A DNA stretch of 18,775 nt, taken from contig JBFISM010000069.1 of the NCBI GenBank assembly GCA_041608535.1, forward strand, positions 1 through 18,775, given 5' to 3'. How positions within the stretch are numbered: position 1 is the stretch's first letter; every line of letters starts with the position of its first letter. The notes beneath the pieces were generated by a model. It was not told the DNA's origin. It was given only the letters and a program-made list of their open reading frames with translations, and searched no databases. Shown here one piece after another: positions 1 through 7,139 of the stretch. The translations under genes were made by a program, and so were the position numbers. The stretch is from JBFISM01 sp041608535 (GTDB taxonomy: Bacteria; Actinomycetota; Acidimicrobiia; Spongiisociales; UBA5794).

Positions 1-1
1 C

Positions 2-1309
2 GAGGGCACCGACACCACCGCGGCGCCGACCGGTGACGACACCGGCGGCACGGAGGCGATGGCGCCGGTGACTGCACCGGAGATCCCAGAGACCACCGTC
101 AACATGGCGATCTATCCGTGCTGCGCCGACCAGTCGCACTACCAGATCGCTCTGGTGAAGGGTTGGTTCGACGAAGTGGGTATCTCGGTCGAGGGCGACG
201 CGTTCCACCTCTACACGCAGTTCGACCAGATCGTCCCGTCGATGCAGCGCGGTGACTTCGATGTCGCCGGCATCTTCGTCCAGGGATATCTCCAGACGCT
301 CGACACGTTCGGCATGGACATCCCACCGATCTGGTTCACCGACACTTACGTCGGATACTCGATTCTGAAGTCGCCGGACAGCGATGCCAAGACGGTCGAG
401 GACTTCATGGCCGAGGGCATGTCGTTCCAGGATGCTGCAGCCGCTGCCGTCCAGCAGCTGCAGGGTCAGGAGGTCTACACACCGCCTCATGGTCAGGTGC
501 AGCCCCCTTACCCGGACGTCTTCCTCAGCTACGGCGGCATGTCGTATCCCGATGACCTCGATCTCCAGTTCCTCGAGGACGTGAAGATCGTCGAAGTGGC
601 GACACAGGAGGGTCGCATCGAGTTCGCCATCCCGTATGCGGCTCCGGTGCTCGTCCAGATGATCCGCAACGGCTGGGAGCCCATCATCGACACGGTGCAG
701 ACTTTGGAGGACGTCGGTTCCGAGCAGGCAGAGCGCATGACCAAACTCGTCGGAAGCTCCGGCCTCTTCGCCCAGCGGGACTGGGTCGAGGAAGACCGCG
801 AGCGGGCACTGCGGTTGCTCAGTGTCATGTTCCGTACGCTCGACTTCCTCAACGACCCGGCGACCCAGGAGGAAGGCTGGGTCATCCAAGCCGACCTGAT
901 GAACGCCGAGCGCGGCCTCGAATTGATCCCCGAAGATGTCGGAGTGATCTGGGAGTCGATCGACCCGATGTGGACCTATGAGGATCAGGGCCCGGCACTG
1001 TGGGACGACCCTGACTCGGGTAATCATGTCGAGACGGCCCTGCAAACGCAGATCGCATCGCTGATCGAGAATGGGACGCTCGCTGGACCGATCGAGAATT
1101 ACGACATCGAGCAGTTCCTCGTGGCCAAGGACCTGTTCAACGAGCTGCGCGATCTGCAGACAAAGGCAGACGATCTGTTTGCTCAAGCCGATGCAGCGGC
1201 CGAACTGGCTCCAGGAGCCGACGATGTGATCGCGGCGGCCCAGACCCATTACGACAACTACAACTTCCTCGATGCGGTGCGGTTCCTGGAAGCCGCACTG
1301 GGCATGTGA
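2..1309 (+). CDS. ABC transporter substrate-binding protein, NMT1/SsuA-like (5' end outside window)
   Basis: This would be the extracytoplasmic solute receptor of the importer encoded just downstream. The reading frame is open from base 2, so the true start lies upstream. The ATG at 59 is internal, because the codons before it encode a Thr/Gly/Asp/Ala-rich linker typical of actinobacterial lipoproteins between the lipidated Cys and the folded domain. The segment IYPCCADQSHYQIALVKGWF resembles the first strand and helix of NMT1/THI5-like periplasmic proteins, and the pattern GDFDVAGIF fits the family's ligand-cleft loop. The C-terminus is a charged, helix-prone extension (from about NELRDLQTKADDL) that is not typical of SsuA/TauA. 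Neighbouring permease and ATPase genes support the role. The ligand cannot be read from the sequence; nitrate, sulfonate, taurine, pyrimidine precursors and aromatic compounds are all used by this superfamily. Confidence 0.82.
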   Translation, partial: EGTDTTAAPTGDDTGGTEAMAPVTAPEIPETTVNMAIYPCCADQSHYQIALVKGWFDEVGISVEGDAFHLYTQFDQIVPSMQRGDFDVAGIFVQGYLQTLDTFGMDIPPIWFTDTYVGYSILKSPDSDAKTVEDFMAEGMSFQDAAAAAVQQLQGQEVYTPPHGQVQPPYPDVFLSYGGMSYPDDLDLQFLEDVKIVEVATQEGRIEFAIPYAAPVLVQMIRNGWEPIIDTVQTLEDVGSEQAERMTKLVGSSGLFAQRDWVEEDRERALRLLSVMFRTLDFLNDPATQEEGWVIQADLMNAERGLELIPEDVGVIWESIDPMWTYEDQGPALWDDPDSGNHVETALQTQIASLIENGTLAGPIENYDIEQFLVAKDLFNELRDLQTKADDLFAQADAAAELAPGADDVIAAAQTHYDNYNFLDAVRFLEAALGM

Positions 1310-1360
1310 GGACGAGCCCAGAGGGGATGACACTGAACATCCCTGGCCGGTACGACTCGA

Positions 1361-1394
1361 GCGAGTGGGGAGGCCGACAGTCTTCCCCACTCGC
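1361..1394 (+). other. Intercistronic stem-loop between binding protein and first permease
   Basis: GCGAGTGGGGA (1361-1371) is an exact reverse complement of TCCCCACTCGC (1384-1394), giving an 11-bp stem with a 12-nt loop. No T-run follows, so it is not a classic intrinsic terminator. It may protect the binding-protein mRNA 3' end or partly terminate transcription, so that the receptor is made in excess over the membrane subunits. That pattern is common in binding-protein operons; the role here is inference. Confidence 0.6.
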
Positions 1395-1412
1395 CAAATA
1401 TGATGTCCGCAG

Positions 1413-2279
1413 ATGACAGCTGAAACCGAGGCGACGACGCTGCCGGGCGCCGCAACCGTAGTCGTCCACGAGCGGCGCAGGAAGTGGATGACCCGGCTTG
1501 CGCTGTCTGTCGCTGGGGTGATCACGTTCTTGGTCGCGTGGCACCTCCTCGCCGAACAGCAAGGCTTTGCTCTGCCTTCTCCCATCGGTGCATATGCCGA
1601 CATCGAGGAGAACCTGTTCCAGAGCACATACCTCGAGCAAAAGGGGCTGTCCGACGGCGGCGGGTACTCGGTGCATCTCTTGGCCACAGTGCGCAACGTC
1701 CTGCTGGGAGTGATCAGCGGAGCTGCCATCGGGGGTGCGTTGGGACTGCTCAGCCTTCCGGTCAAGGTGATCCAGGAGGTCGTCAACCCGCTGGCTGCGT
1801 TCTTCGGTGCCGCGCCGATCTTCGTCGCCGCTCCGTTCTTCCTCATCTGGTTCGGGATCCAGGCGGCCGCCCAAGTGCTGATGGTGGGCTTCTATACCGC
1901 GCTCTTGATGTACATCTTCGCCCGGCGCGCCGGAGAGAATCTCGACGCCCGGTATGTCGAGTCGGCCCGCACGCTCGGGGGAACGCCGCGCTCGATCTTC
2001 CGCTACATCTACCTGCCGGGAACCGTGCCCGAGATCGCCGGCGGCTTCAGAATCGCCCTCGCCGGCGCATGGGGCTTGGCAGCCATCGCCGAGCTGCTCG
2101 GGGCTCAGGAGGGAGCCGGGTTCCTCATAAAGTTCTACGCCACGGCCTTCGTGGTCGACGGGATGATCTCGCTGGTGGTGCTTCTGGGACTCATTGCGAT
2201 CTTCGTGGATCGAATCGCAGTGTTCGGGCTGTCATACCTCATGCGATGGTCCGAGTCGGGCCGGAGCCTCGAGCTATGA
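1413..2279 (+). CDS. ABC transporter permease, SsuC/TauC-like (first of two)
   Basis: This is a 288-residue integral membrane subunit of a binding-protein-dependent importer (BPD_transp_1 family). A hydrophobic N-terminal segment near residues 28-45 is followed by a polar external stretch and several more membrane segments. The cytoplasmic coupling (EAA) loop is clear as ESARTLGGTPRSIFRYIYLP, about residues 182-201, followed by PEIAGGFRIALAGAWG. This loop docks on the ATPase. The ATG at 1413 has no convincing Shine-Dalgarno sequence; nearby upstream ATGs at 1400 and 1403 are out of frame. The length is slightly above the usual 250-280 residues. Together with the second permease at 3135 it probably forms a heterodimeric channel. 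Confidence 0.85.
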   Translation: MTAETEATTLPGAATVVVHERRRKWMTRLALSVAGVITFLVAWHLLAEQQGFALPSPIGAYADIEENLFQSTYLEQKGLSDGGGYSVHLLATVRNVLLGVISGAAIGGALGLLSLPVKVIQEVVNPLAAFFGAAPIFVAAPFFLIWFGIQAAAQVLMVGFYTALLMYIFARRAGENLDARYVESARTLGGTPRSIFRYIYLPGTVPEIAGGFRIALAGAWGLAAIAELLGAQEGAGFLIKFYATAFVVDGMISLVVLLGLIAIFVDRIAVFGLSYLMRWSESGRSLEL

Positions 2280-2343
2280 CGCGGCCTCAATCCATGTATG
2301 GGTACACGTCGTGACATCAGTCAATGAGCGGCAGGGATCGGGA

Positions 2344-3135
2344 GTGAGAGACGTCACTTTCCAGGACGTCTGGTGTGTGTTCGAGCACCGTTCCGGCCAA
2401 CTGGTGTATGCGCTGCAGGAGGTGTCGTTCACGGCACCTGCTGGGCAGTTCGTCGCGGTGGTGGGCCGATCCGGGCACGGCAAGACCACGCTCCTTCGCG
2501 TCCTCGCCGGGCTGCAGGCGCCCACCAAGGGTGTAGTGCGCCTGGGCGATTCGGCCGTCACCGGCCCCAGCGTGGAGCGCTCCATGGTGTTCCAGCAAGA
2601 TACGGTGTTTCCGTGGATGCACGTGAGGGACAACGTCGAGTTCTCGCTCAAGGCCCAGGGCATGCCGGCCGAACAGCGCAGGGAGATCTCGGACCAGAAG
2701 CTCACCGAGGTTGGACTCTTGGACTTCGCCGACTCGTGGCCTCGCGAGCTCTCGGGCGGTATGCGCAAGCGTGTGGCTCTGGCGGCGGTGATGGCTTCCG
2801 GGTCGGGCGTCTGGCTCATGGACGAACCGTTTGGATCCCTCGACTACTTCACCCGACGCAGCCTGCACGACTTGCTGCTCGAGCTGTGGCGGGAGTTGAA
2901 CATGACGATCTTCTTCGTCACCCACGATATCGAGGAGGCCCTGATCCTCGCCGATCGAGTCATGCTGATCAGGGACGGCCGGCTTGTCGAGGACATCGAC
3001 GTGCACCTGCCCCGCCCCCGTGACGAGGACGTGCGAGCCAGCGCCGATGCTGTGCAGCTGAGCAAGACCATCCTCGATCACCTCGGTATCCGGGAGGACG
3101 AGATCGTGCCTGAGCTACGAGGAGACCAGAACTAG
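2344..3135 (+). CDS. ABC transporter ATP-binding protein, SsuB/TauB-like
   Basis: This is the cytoplasmic ATPase of the importer, 263 residues from the GTG at 2344. All motifs are present: Walker A GRSGHGKTT (residues 41-49), Q-loop VFQQD (82-86), signature LSGGMRKR (136-143), Walker B VWLMDEPFGSLD (156-167) and H-loop FVTHD (191-195). The start at 2344 is chosen because AGGGA at 2333-2337 lies 6 nt upstream and the protein then begins directly with the first strand (RDVTFQDVW). GTG 2311 is an alternative. A longer open frame to 2194 overlaps the upstream permease and its extra residues do not look like the family. The stop codon TAG overlaps the GTG of the next permease by one base, indicating translational coupling. 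Confidence 0.9.
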   Translation: MRDVTFQDVWCVFEHRSGQLVYALQEVSFTAPAGQFVAVVGRSGHGKTTLLRVLAGLQAPTKGVVRLGDSAVTGPSVERSMVFQQDTVFPWMHVRDNVEFSLKAQGMPAEQRREISDQKLTEVGLLDFADSWPRELSGGMRKRVALAAVMASGSGVWLMDEPFGSLDYFTRRSLHDLLLELWRELNMTIFFVTHDIEEALILADRVMLIRDGRLVEDIDVHLPRPRDEDVRASADAVQLSKTILDHLGIREDEIVPELRGDQN

Positions 3136-4052
3136 TGCTGCGCCGCACATGGAAGTTCGCCAAGGACCATCCGACTGCGGTCGTCACTTGGGCGATCCTC
3201 CTCATCGGATGGGAGATCGCAGCACATCTGGCGCCGGAGCCCACGTTCGAGCGCGCTCCCATAGTGCCGGCCTGGGAGTACGTGTTCACCGACGCCTTCA
3301 AGGCGCTCTCCGGCAACTGGACATTGGAATTCTGGGCGCCGAATCCGATATCGGGTGGCGAGGAGACCTACCTGGGAGCTTTCCTCGCCCTCGGCTATCA
3401 CACGCTGAACACGATGTGGCGGCTCCTCCTGGGCCTGGTGGTCGGCATCGTTCTCGGCGTCGGCAGCGGCCTGCTGCTGTCGTACACGCCCTGGGTTCGG
3501 CAGATGGCGTGGGCGCCCCTCAACCTGCTCCGAATGTTTCCTCTGCTGGCGGCGATCCCCCTGTTCCAGTTCTGGCTCGGTGCCAACCTACGAGGCACCA
3601 CGATCTTCATCGCTTTCGGGGTCTGGGTGCTGTTGGTGGTGGCGACGATCAACGCCGTGCGCAACGTACCGGACCGCTACATCGAGAGCGCCCGCACCCT
3701 CGGCGCCTCCCGCATTCAGACGTACCGGTCGATCGTGGTCCCGGCGGCGATCCCCGAGCTGCGCACGGGCTTGCTGCTGTCCGCCGGCCTCAGCTGGTCC
3801 CTCACCGTGGGGGCCGAGTACATCGGGATGAGCAACGGTCTGGGCAACATCCTGTCGGTCGCCGAGTTCACCACCAATACCGGCCGCATGATCATCATCG
3901 CTGTTGTGATCGCACTCGCCGCACTCGTCACGTTCTTTGTCCTCAACTCGGTCTTCAACCGCCTTGTGGCGTGGATGCCGCGCGCTGCGGAGCACGGTGG
4001 GATCTCGCAAGCTGCAGGCGCCGCTGCCCTTGGTGGGCCGCTTGGAGAGTGA
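3135..4052 (+). CDS. ABC transporter permease, SsuC/TauC-like (second of two)
   Basis: This second membrane subunit (305 residues) starts at GTG 3135, overlapping the ATPase stop by one base. The EAA coupling loop reads ESARTLGASRIQTYRSIVVP (about residues 185-204), followed by AAIPELRTGLLLSAGLSWS. A polar external insertion of about 50 residues lies between the first and second membrane segments (roughly HLAPEPTFERAP to EETYLGAF). The C-terminal tail is Ala/Gly-rich and probably unstructured. The two permeases diverge outside the EAA region, so a heterodimer is likelier than recent tandem duplication. Most SsuC-type systems use one permease gene as a homodimer. Confidence 0.85.
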   Translation: MLRRTWKFAKDHPTAVVTWAILLIGWEIAAHLAPEPTFERAPIVPAWEYVFTDAFKALSGNWTLEFWAPNPISGGEETYLGAFLALGYHTLNTMWRLLLGLVVGIVLGVGSGLLLSYTPWVRQMAWAPLNLLRMFPLLAAIPLFQFWLGANLRGTTIFIAFGVWVLLVVATINAVRNVPDRYIESARTLGASRIQTYRSIVVPAAIPELRTGLLLSAGLSWSLTVGAEYIGMSNGLGNILSVAEFTTNTGRMIIIAVVIALAALVTFFVLNSVFNRLVAWMPRAAEHGGISQAAGAAALGGPLGE

Positions 4053-4066
4053 TCCCGCACCATCGC

Positions 4067-4087
4067 GCCTTCAGTTCGCCTGAAGGC
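4067..4087 (+). terminator. Hairpin after the ABC operon
   Basis: GCCTTCAG (4067-4074) pairs perfectly with CTGAAGGC (4080-4087) around the 5-nt loop TTCGC. It sits 15 nt after the permease stop and 30 nt before the next start. There is no T-tract, as is frequent in high-GC actinobacteria, so it may be a weak terminator or an mRNA 3'-end stabiliser. Confidence 0.5.
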
Positions 4088-4116
4088 ACGTCCGGCTCCA
4101 GGCTCCGGCGAGCAAC

Positions 4117-5034
4117 GTGCTGCTAGGAGCCGCCTTCGGTGCCGCCGCTGCCTTGGCCCTCGGCCTCAACCAGATACTCATGACCTTTGCGACGCGGCGT
4201 TGGGGAACTATCCGCACGACCTTCGCAAGTCTGTTCATCGCTTTCGTTCTGTTCATCGTCTTCGCCGTTGCGACGTCGGCGAATCTCCCGTTCCGCGGCA
4301 ACCATCTCTTCCTGCTGCTCCTGGGCATCGGTATCGCAGCCGGTGTCGCCTACCTGGCACAGCTGGAAAGCCTGCGGGAGGGGCCCCTCTCGGTGGTGAG
4401 TCCCATCGGCGCCACTGCGGGAGCGATGACGGTGTTCTACGCATTCGTGCTCCTCGGGGAGCGCCCCAACGCACTGCAGTGGGTCGGCATCCCGCTTGCA
4501 ACCGCCGGGGCGATCGCCGTCTCGCTGGAACGCAGCGGCCGGCGCACGTTCAAGCTGATCAGCCGCGGTCCCATCTTCGCCTTCCTTGCGGTAGCCACCG
4601 GCGCTGTCTCGAATGCGGTGCTGCGGATCCCGGTACGCGAACTCGGCTCGATGGCTGCCATCGTGTTTCAGCGCTCCTTCACGGTGGCCATGGTGGCCAT
4701 GGTGTTCGTTGTGATGGCACGGAGCGGACGTCTTGTCCGGTTGAATGCGACACCCGAAAGCGGTCCAGGTGCGGCTTCGGCTCAGTCTCAGGGCGACGCA
4801 GTGCGAGCGTATGGCTTGCTCGGGCTCATTGGGTTCCTCGACGCGGCCGCGTTCATCTTCTTCGCCGAGGGGCTGCTGCGCGCCGACGCCTGGCTCATCG
4901 GCATTCTGTCCCAGAGCGGCCGAGTCATCGCCGTCATCGGCGGATTCGTCCTCTTCAGCGAACGGCTGCTCGCCCACCAATGGGTCGGCATCGGGCTCGT
5001 CGTCATCGGGCTTGTGCTCGCAGTGGCGGGCTGA
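4117..5034 (+). CDS. EamA/DMT-superfamily transporter
   Basis: This is an inner-membrane protein of 305 residues, almost entirely hydrophobic, with the pattern of about ten helices in two EamA repeats. Repeat one ends near LGERPNALQWVGIPLATAGAIAV and repeat two near FSERLLAHQWVGIGLVVIGLVLAVAG. This E-R-x4-Q/W-x-G signature at the end of each half is typical of DMT exporters and permeases. Between the halves is a polar loop with a Ser/Gly/Ala/Gln-rich insert (around residues 209-227). The GTG at 4117 is the first possible start after an in-frame TGA at 4081, and no strong Shine-Dalgarno sequence is visible. The substrate is unknown. It lies just behind the importer but is separated from it by a hairpin, so a functional link is uncertain. 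Confidence 0.8.
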   Translation: MLLGAAFGAAAALALGLNQILMTFATRRWGTIRTTFASLFIAFVLFIVFAVATSANLPFRGNHLFLLLLGIGIAAGVAYLAQLESLREGPLSVVSPIGATAGAMTVFYAFVLLGERPNALQWVGIPLATAGAIAVSLERSGRRTFKLISRGPIFAFLAVATGAVSNAVLRIPVRELGSMAAIVFQRSFTVAMVAMVFVVMARSGRLVRLNATPESGPGAASAQSQGDAVRAYGLLGLIGFLDAAAFIFFAEGLLRADAWLIGILSQSGRVIAVIGGFVLFSERLLAHQWVGIGLVVIGLVLAVAG

Positions 5035-5075
5035 ACCCTGGCGAGCATGCGCCGGTCGCGAAGGCCGCCGCTTCC

Positions 5076-5104
5076 TATACTGTCGACGGTTGACACCCAG
5101 GGGG
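5076..5104 (+). promoter_or_regulatory. -10 element TATACT and SD for the SDR-P450 pair
   Basis: TATACT at 5076-5081 matches the -10 consensus at 5 of 6 positions and would start RNA near 5088. No good -35 is visible 17 nt upstream. A purine run AGGGGG at 5099-5104 lies 11 nt before the ATG at 5116. A perfect TTGACA at 5090-5095 has no -10 at the right distance and is probably coincidental. Confidence 0.4.
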
Positions 5105-5115
5105 TTTGCCCGAAA

Positions 5116-5904
5116 ATGGACCTCGGGATCGCCGGCAGAGTCGCTCTCGTCTCCGCATCCGCACACGGCCTCGGGCTGGCAACGGCGGAGCGGTTCGGCA
5201 TGGAGGGGTGTCGCGTCGCCGTCTGCGATCTCGACGGCGACGGGCTGGCTGCAGCCGCTGCCGTCGTCGAAGCGGCGGGGGCACCCGAAGTGGCCACATG
5301 GCAGACAGACCTCACCGACTCCGAATCCATTGCAGCGATGACGGCCGGCGTCGAAGAGCGGTTCGGCGGCGTTGACATCCTCATCACAAACTCCGGTGGA
5401 CCGCCGCCCGGGACGTTCGAAAGGGCGACTGACGAGCAGTGGTCCGCCGCCTACGAGTTGACGTTTCTCAGCGCCGTTCGCTTGATTCGCGCCGTCCTAC
5501 CCGGAATGAAGGAACGGTCGTGGGGCCGGATCGTCAACTTCACGTCGCGGGCGCTGCGAGAGCCGATCCCCAACCTGATCCTCTCCAACGCCGTGCGGCT
5601 CGCGGTCGCCGGCATGGCGAAGACCCTGGCCGCGGAGGTCGCCCCGTTCGGCGTCACTGTCAACAACCTCGGCCCCGGGCCAACGGCCACCGATCGAGCG
5701 ATCCAGCTGGCAACGTCGCGCGCCGAGCGCAAGGGGATCACCCTCGAGGAGGAGATGACCCTGACCGAGGCGAGAATCCCCCGCGGCCGCCTCGCCAGGC
5801 CAGATGAACAGGCGGCGGTGGCAGCGTTCCTCGCATCGGAGCCGGCGGGTCACATCACCGGTGCATCGTTGATCGTGGACGGGGGCGAGACGAGAGCCCT
5901 GTGA
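5116..5904 (+). CDS. SDR-fold protein with non-canonical active site
   Basis: The protein has 262 residues and a Rossmann fold of the FabG/BKR type. It opens with GRVALVSASAHGLGLATAE, where the cofactor loop is SASAHGLG instead of TGxxxGxG. The strand-4 motif is TNSGGPPPG (residues 91-99) instead of NNAG. The catalytic Ser is present (NFTS, Ser144), but the YxxxK pair is replaced by Ser157 and Arg161 in LSNAVRLAVAGMAKTLA. The C-terminal GRLARPDEQAAVAAFLASE and ITGASLIVDGG are classic SDR. From memory, a BKR-like SDR subgroup with degenerate NAD-binding and catalytic motifs exists, and NSGGPPPG-type proteins fit it. ATG 5116 is preferred over the in-frame ATG 5047 because it begins right at the fold and has an upstream purine run. 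Its stop overlaps the P450 start by 4 nt. The reaction is unknown. Confidence 0.85.
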   Translation: MDLGIAGRVALVSASAHGLGLATAERFGMEGCRVAVCDLDGDGLAAAAAVVEAAGAPEVATWQTDLTDSESIAAMTAGVEERFGGVDILITNSGGPPPGTFERATDEQWSAAYELTFLSAVRLIRAVLPGMKERSWGRIVNFTSRALREPIPNLILSNAVRLAVAGMAKTLAAEVAPFGVTVNNLGPGPTATDRAIQLATSRAERKGITLEEEMTLTEARIPRGRLARPDEQAAVAAFLASEPAGHITGASLIVDGGETRAL

Positions 5905-7127
5905 TCCTCACGACGGCAGGCGCCCAGTTCGACGAGTTGTTCGCCGCCGGCGGATCGCTCGACCCGCACCCGCTCTACAAGGAGCTGCGGACCCGAGAGC
6001 CCGTCTTCTGGAGTGAGGGCACCAACGCCTGGGTGTTGACGCGCTACGCGGATGTGCGGAGCCTGTTCGCCTCCGAGGACAAATTCGCCGTACTCCACGG
6101 GGAGGCGGGCGCCACCATCCACGGGAAGACATTGCTGCAGATGCGGGGCGAGGAGCATCGCAAGAAGAACGCCGTCGTCGCCGGGCAGATTCGCAACGTG
6201 CGGCGGCTGCGCGGAGACCTGACCAACCTGGTAGAGGGGGTAGTCGGCGAGCTGGTCTCTACGCTCGTCGAGACCGACTCGACGGTCGAGCTCAGATCTG
6301 CGCTGACCGGTGCTCTCCCTCTGGCCGTCGTTTGCGCGCTGCTCGGGATCGACCGGCCCGGGGAGCTCCGCGACTGGTATCGCGATCTCGCCAACGCCGG
6401 TGTGGAGAATCTCATCGGGGACGCTGACCGCCACACTGCCGGACTGCGCGCCCTTCACAGGTTCGAAGCGGTGATCGCCCCGGTCATCGATTCCGTTCGC
6501 AGCCAACCGACCGACAACCTGCTCTCTGCACTCGCCCAGGCGGAGTATGAGGGAGTCCCGCTGCCGGAAGAGGAACTGACGACGCTCGCCGGCTTTCTGC
6601 TCACGGCCGGCGTCGAGACGACCGACCGTACATTGGCGTCACTGCTGTATCTGCTCGGCACCCGGAAGGACGATTGGCGCCGGCTCCAGAACGATCCGGG
6701 TCTCATCACCTCGGCGATCGCTGAGGTGCTTCGCTTCGACTCGGCAGTGCAGGGTGTCGGTCGCATGGCCCTCGTCGATGCCGAGTTCACTGGAGTCCCA
6801 GTTCGACGCGGCGAGCGCGTGATCGGTCTCATCGGGTCGGCCAACCGCGATGAGCGCGTATTCGCGGACCCGGACAGCTTTCGCCTCGACCGGTTCGCCG
6901 ACACCGCCGACAGCCAGTTCACTCCAAGGGGCAGGCTGGTCACGTTCGGGGCGGGTCCGCACCAGTGCACCGGGTCGCTGTTGGCCAAGCTCGAGCTGTC
7001 GACTGTGGTGCGCGAACTGCTGACCCGCTTCACCGACATCGAGCTGGATCCGGCGACGCCGAGCATCACCGGAGTGATGCTGCGCTCACCGGAGCGCTTG
7101 ATCGCCCACCTCGTGCCCCGGACATGA
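5901..7127 (+). CDS. Cytochrome P450
   Basis: This is a soluble bacterial class I-type P450 of 408 residues, normal for the family, with no membrane anchor. The I-helix oxygen-activation motif is AGVETT (residues 236-241), the K-helix ExxR is EVLR (275-278), and the haem-binding loop is FGAGPHQCTG with the thiolate ligand at Cys356. The C-helix region reads MRGEEHRKKN (81-90), with His/Arg placed to contact haem propionates. It starts at GTG 5901, overlapping the SDR stop in a GTGA junction, so the two are very likely co-translated. No ferredoxin or ferredoxin reductase gene is in the window, so electrons must come from elsewhere. Substrate is unknown; an SDR neighbour would fit sequential hydroxylation and oxidation, although this SDR lacks the usual catalytic residues. 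Confidence 0.95.
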   Translation: MILTTAGAQFDELFAAGGSLDPHPLYKELRTREPVFWSEGTNAWVLTRYADVRSLFASEDKFAVLHGEAGATIHGKTLLQMRGEEHRKKNAVVAGQIRNVRRLRGDLTNLVEGVVGELVSTLVETDSTVELRSALTGALPLAVVCALLGIDRPGELRDWYRDLANAGVENLIGDADRHTAGLRALHRFEAVIAPVIDSVRSQPTDNLLSALAQAEYEGVPLPEEELTTLAGFLLTAGVETTDRTLASLLYLLGTRKDDWRRLQNDPGLITSAIAEVLRFDSAVQGVGRMALVDAEFTGVPVRRGERVIGLIGSANRDERVFADPDSFRLDRFADTADSQFTPRGRLVTFGAGPHQCTGSLLAKLELSTVVRELLTRFTDIELDPATPSITGVMLRSPERLIAHLVPRT

Positions 7128-7139
7128 TGCTCGGCTCCC

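Noticed and set aside
2194..2343. Longer N-terminus of the ABC ATPase
   Set aside because: It overlaps the upstream permease by 86 nt and gives a Cys/Ser-rich stretch absent from the family; GTG 2344 has a good ribosome-binding site.
5047..5115. N-terminal extension of the SDR from ATG 5047
   Set aside because: The added residues are basic and unlike the family, and the extension would overlap the predicted -10 and 5' leader.
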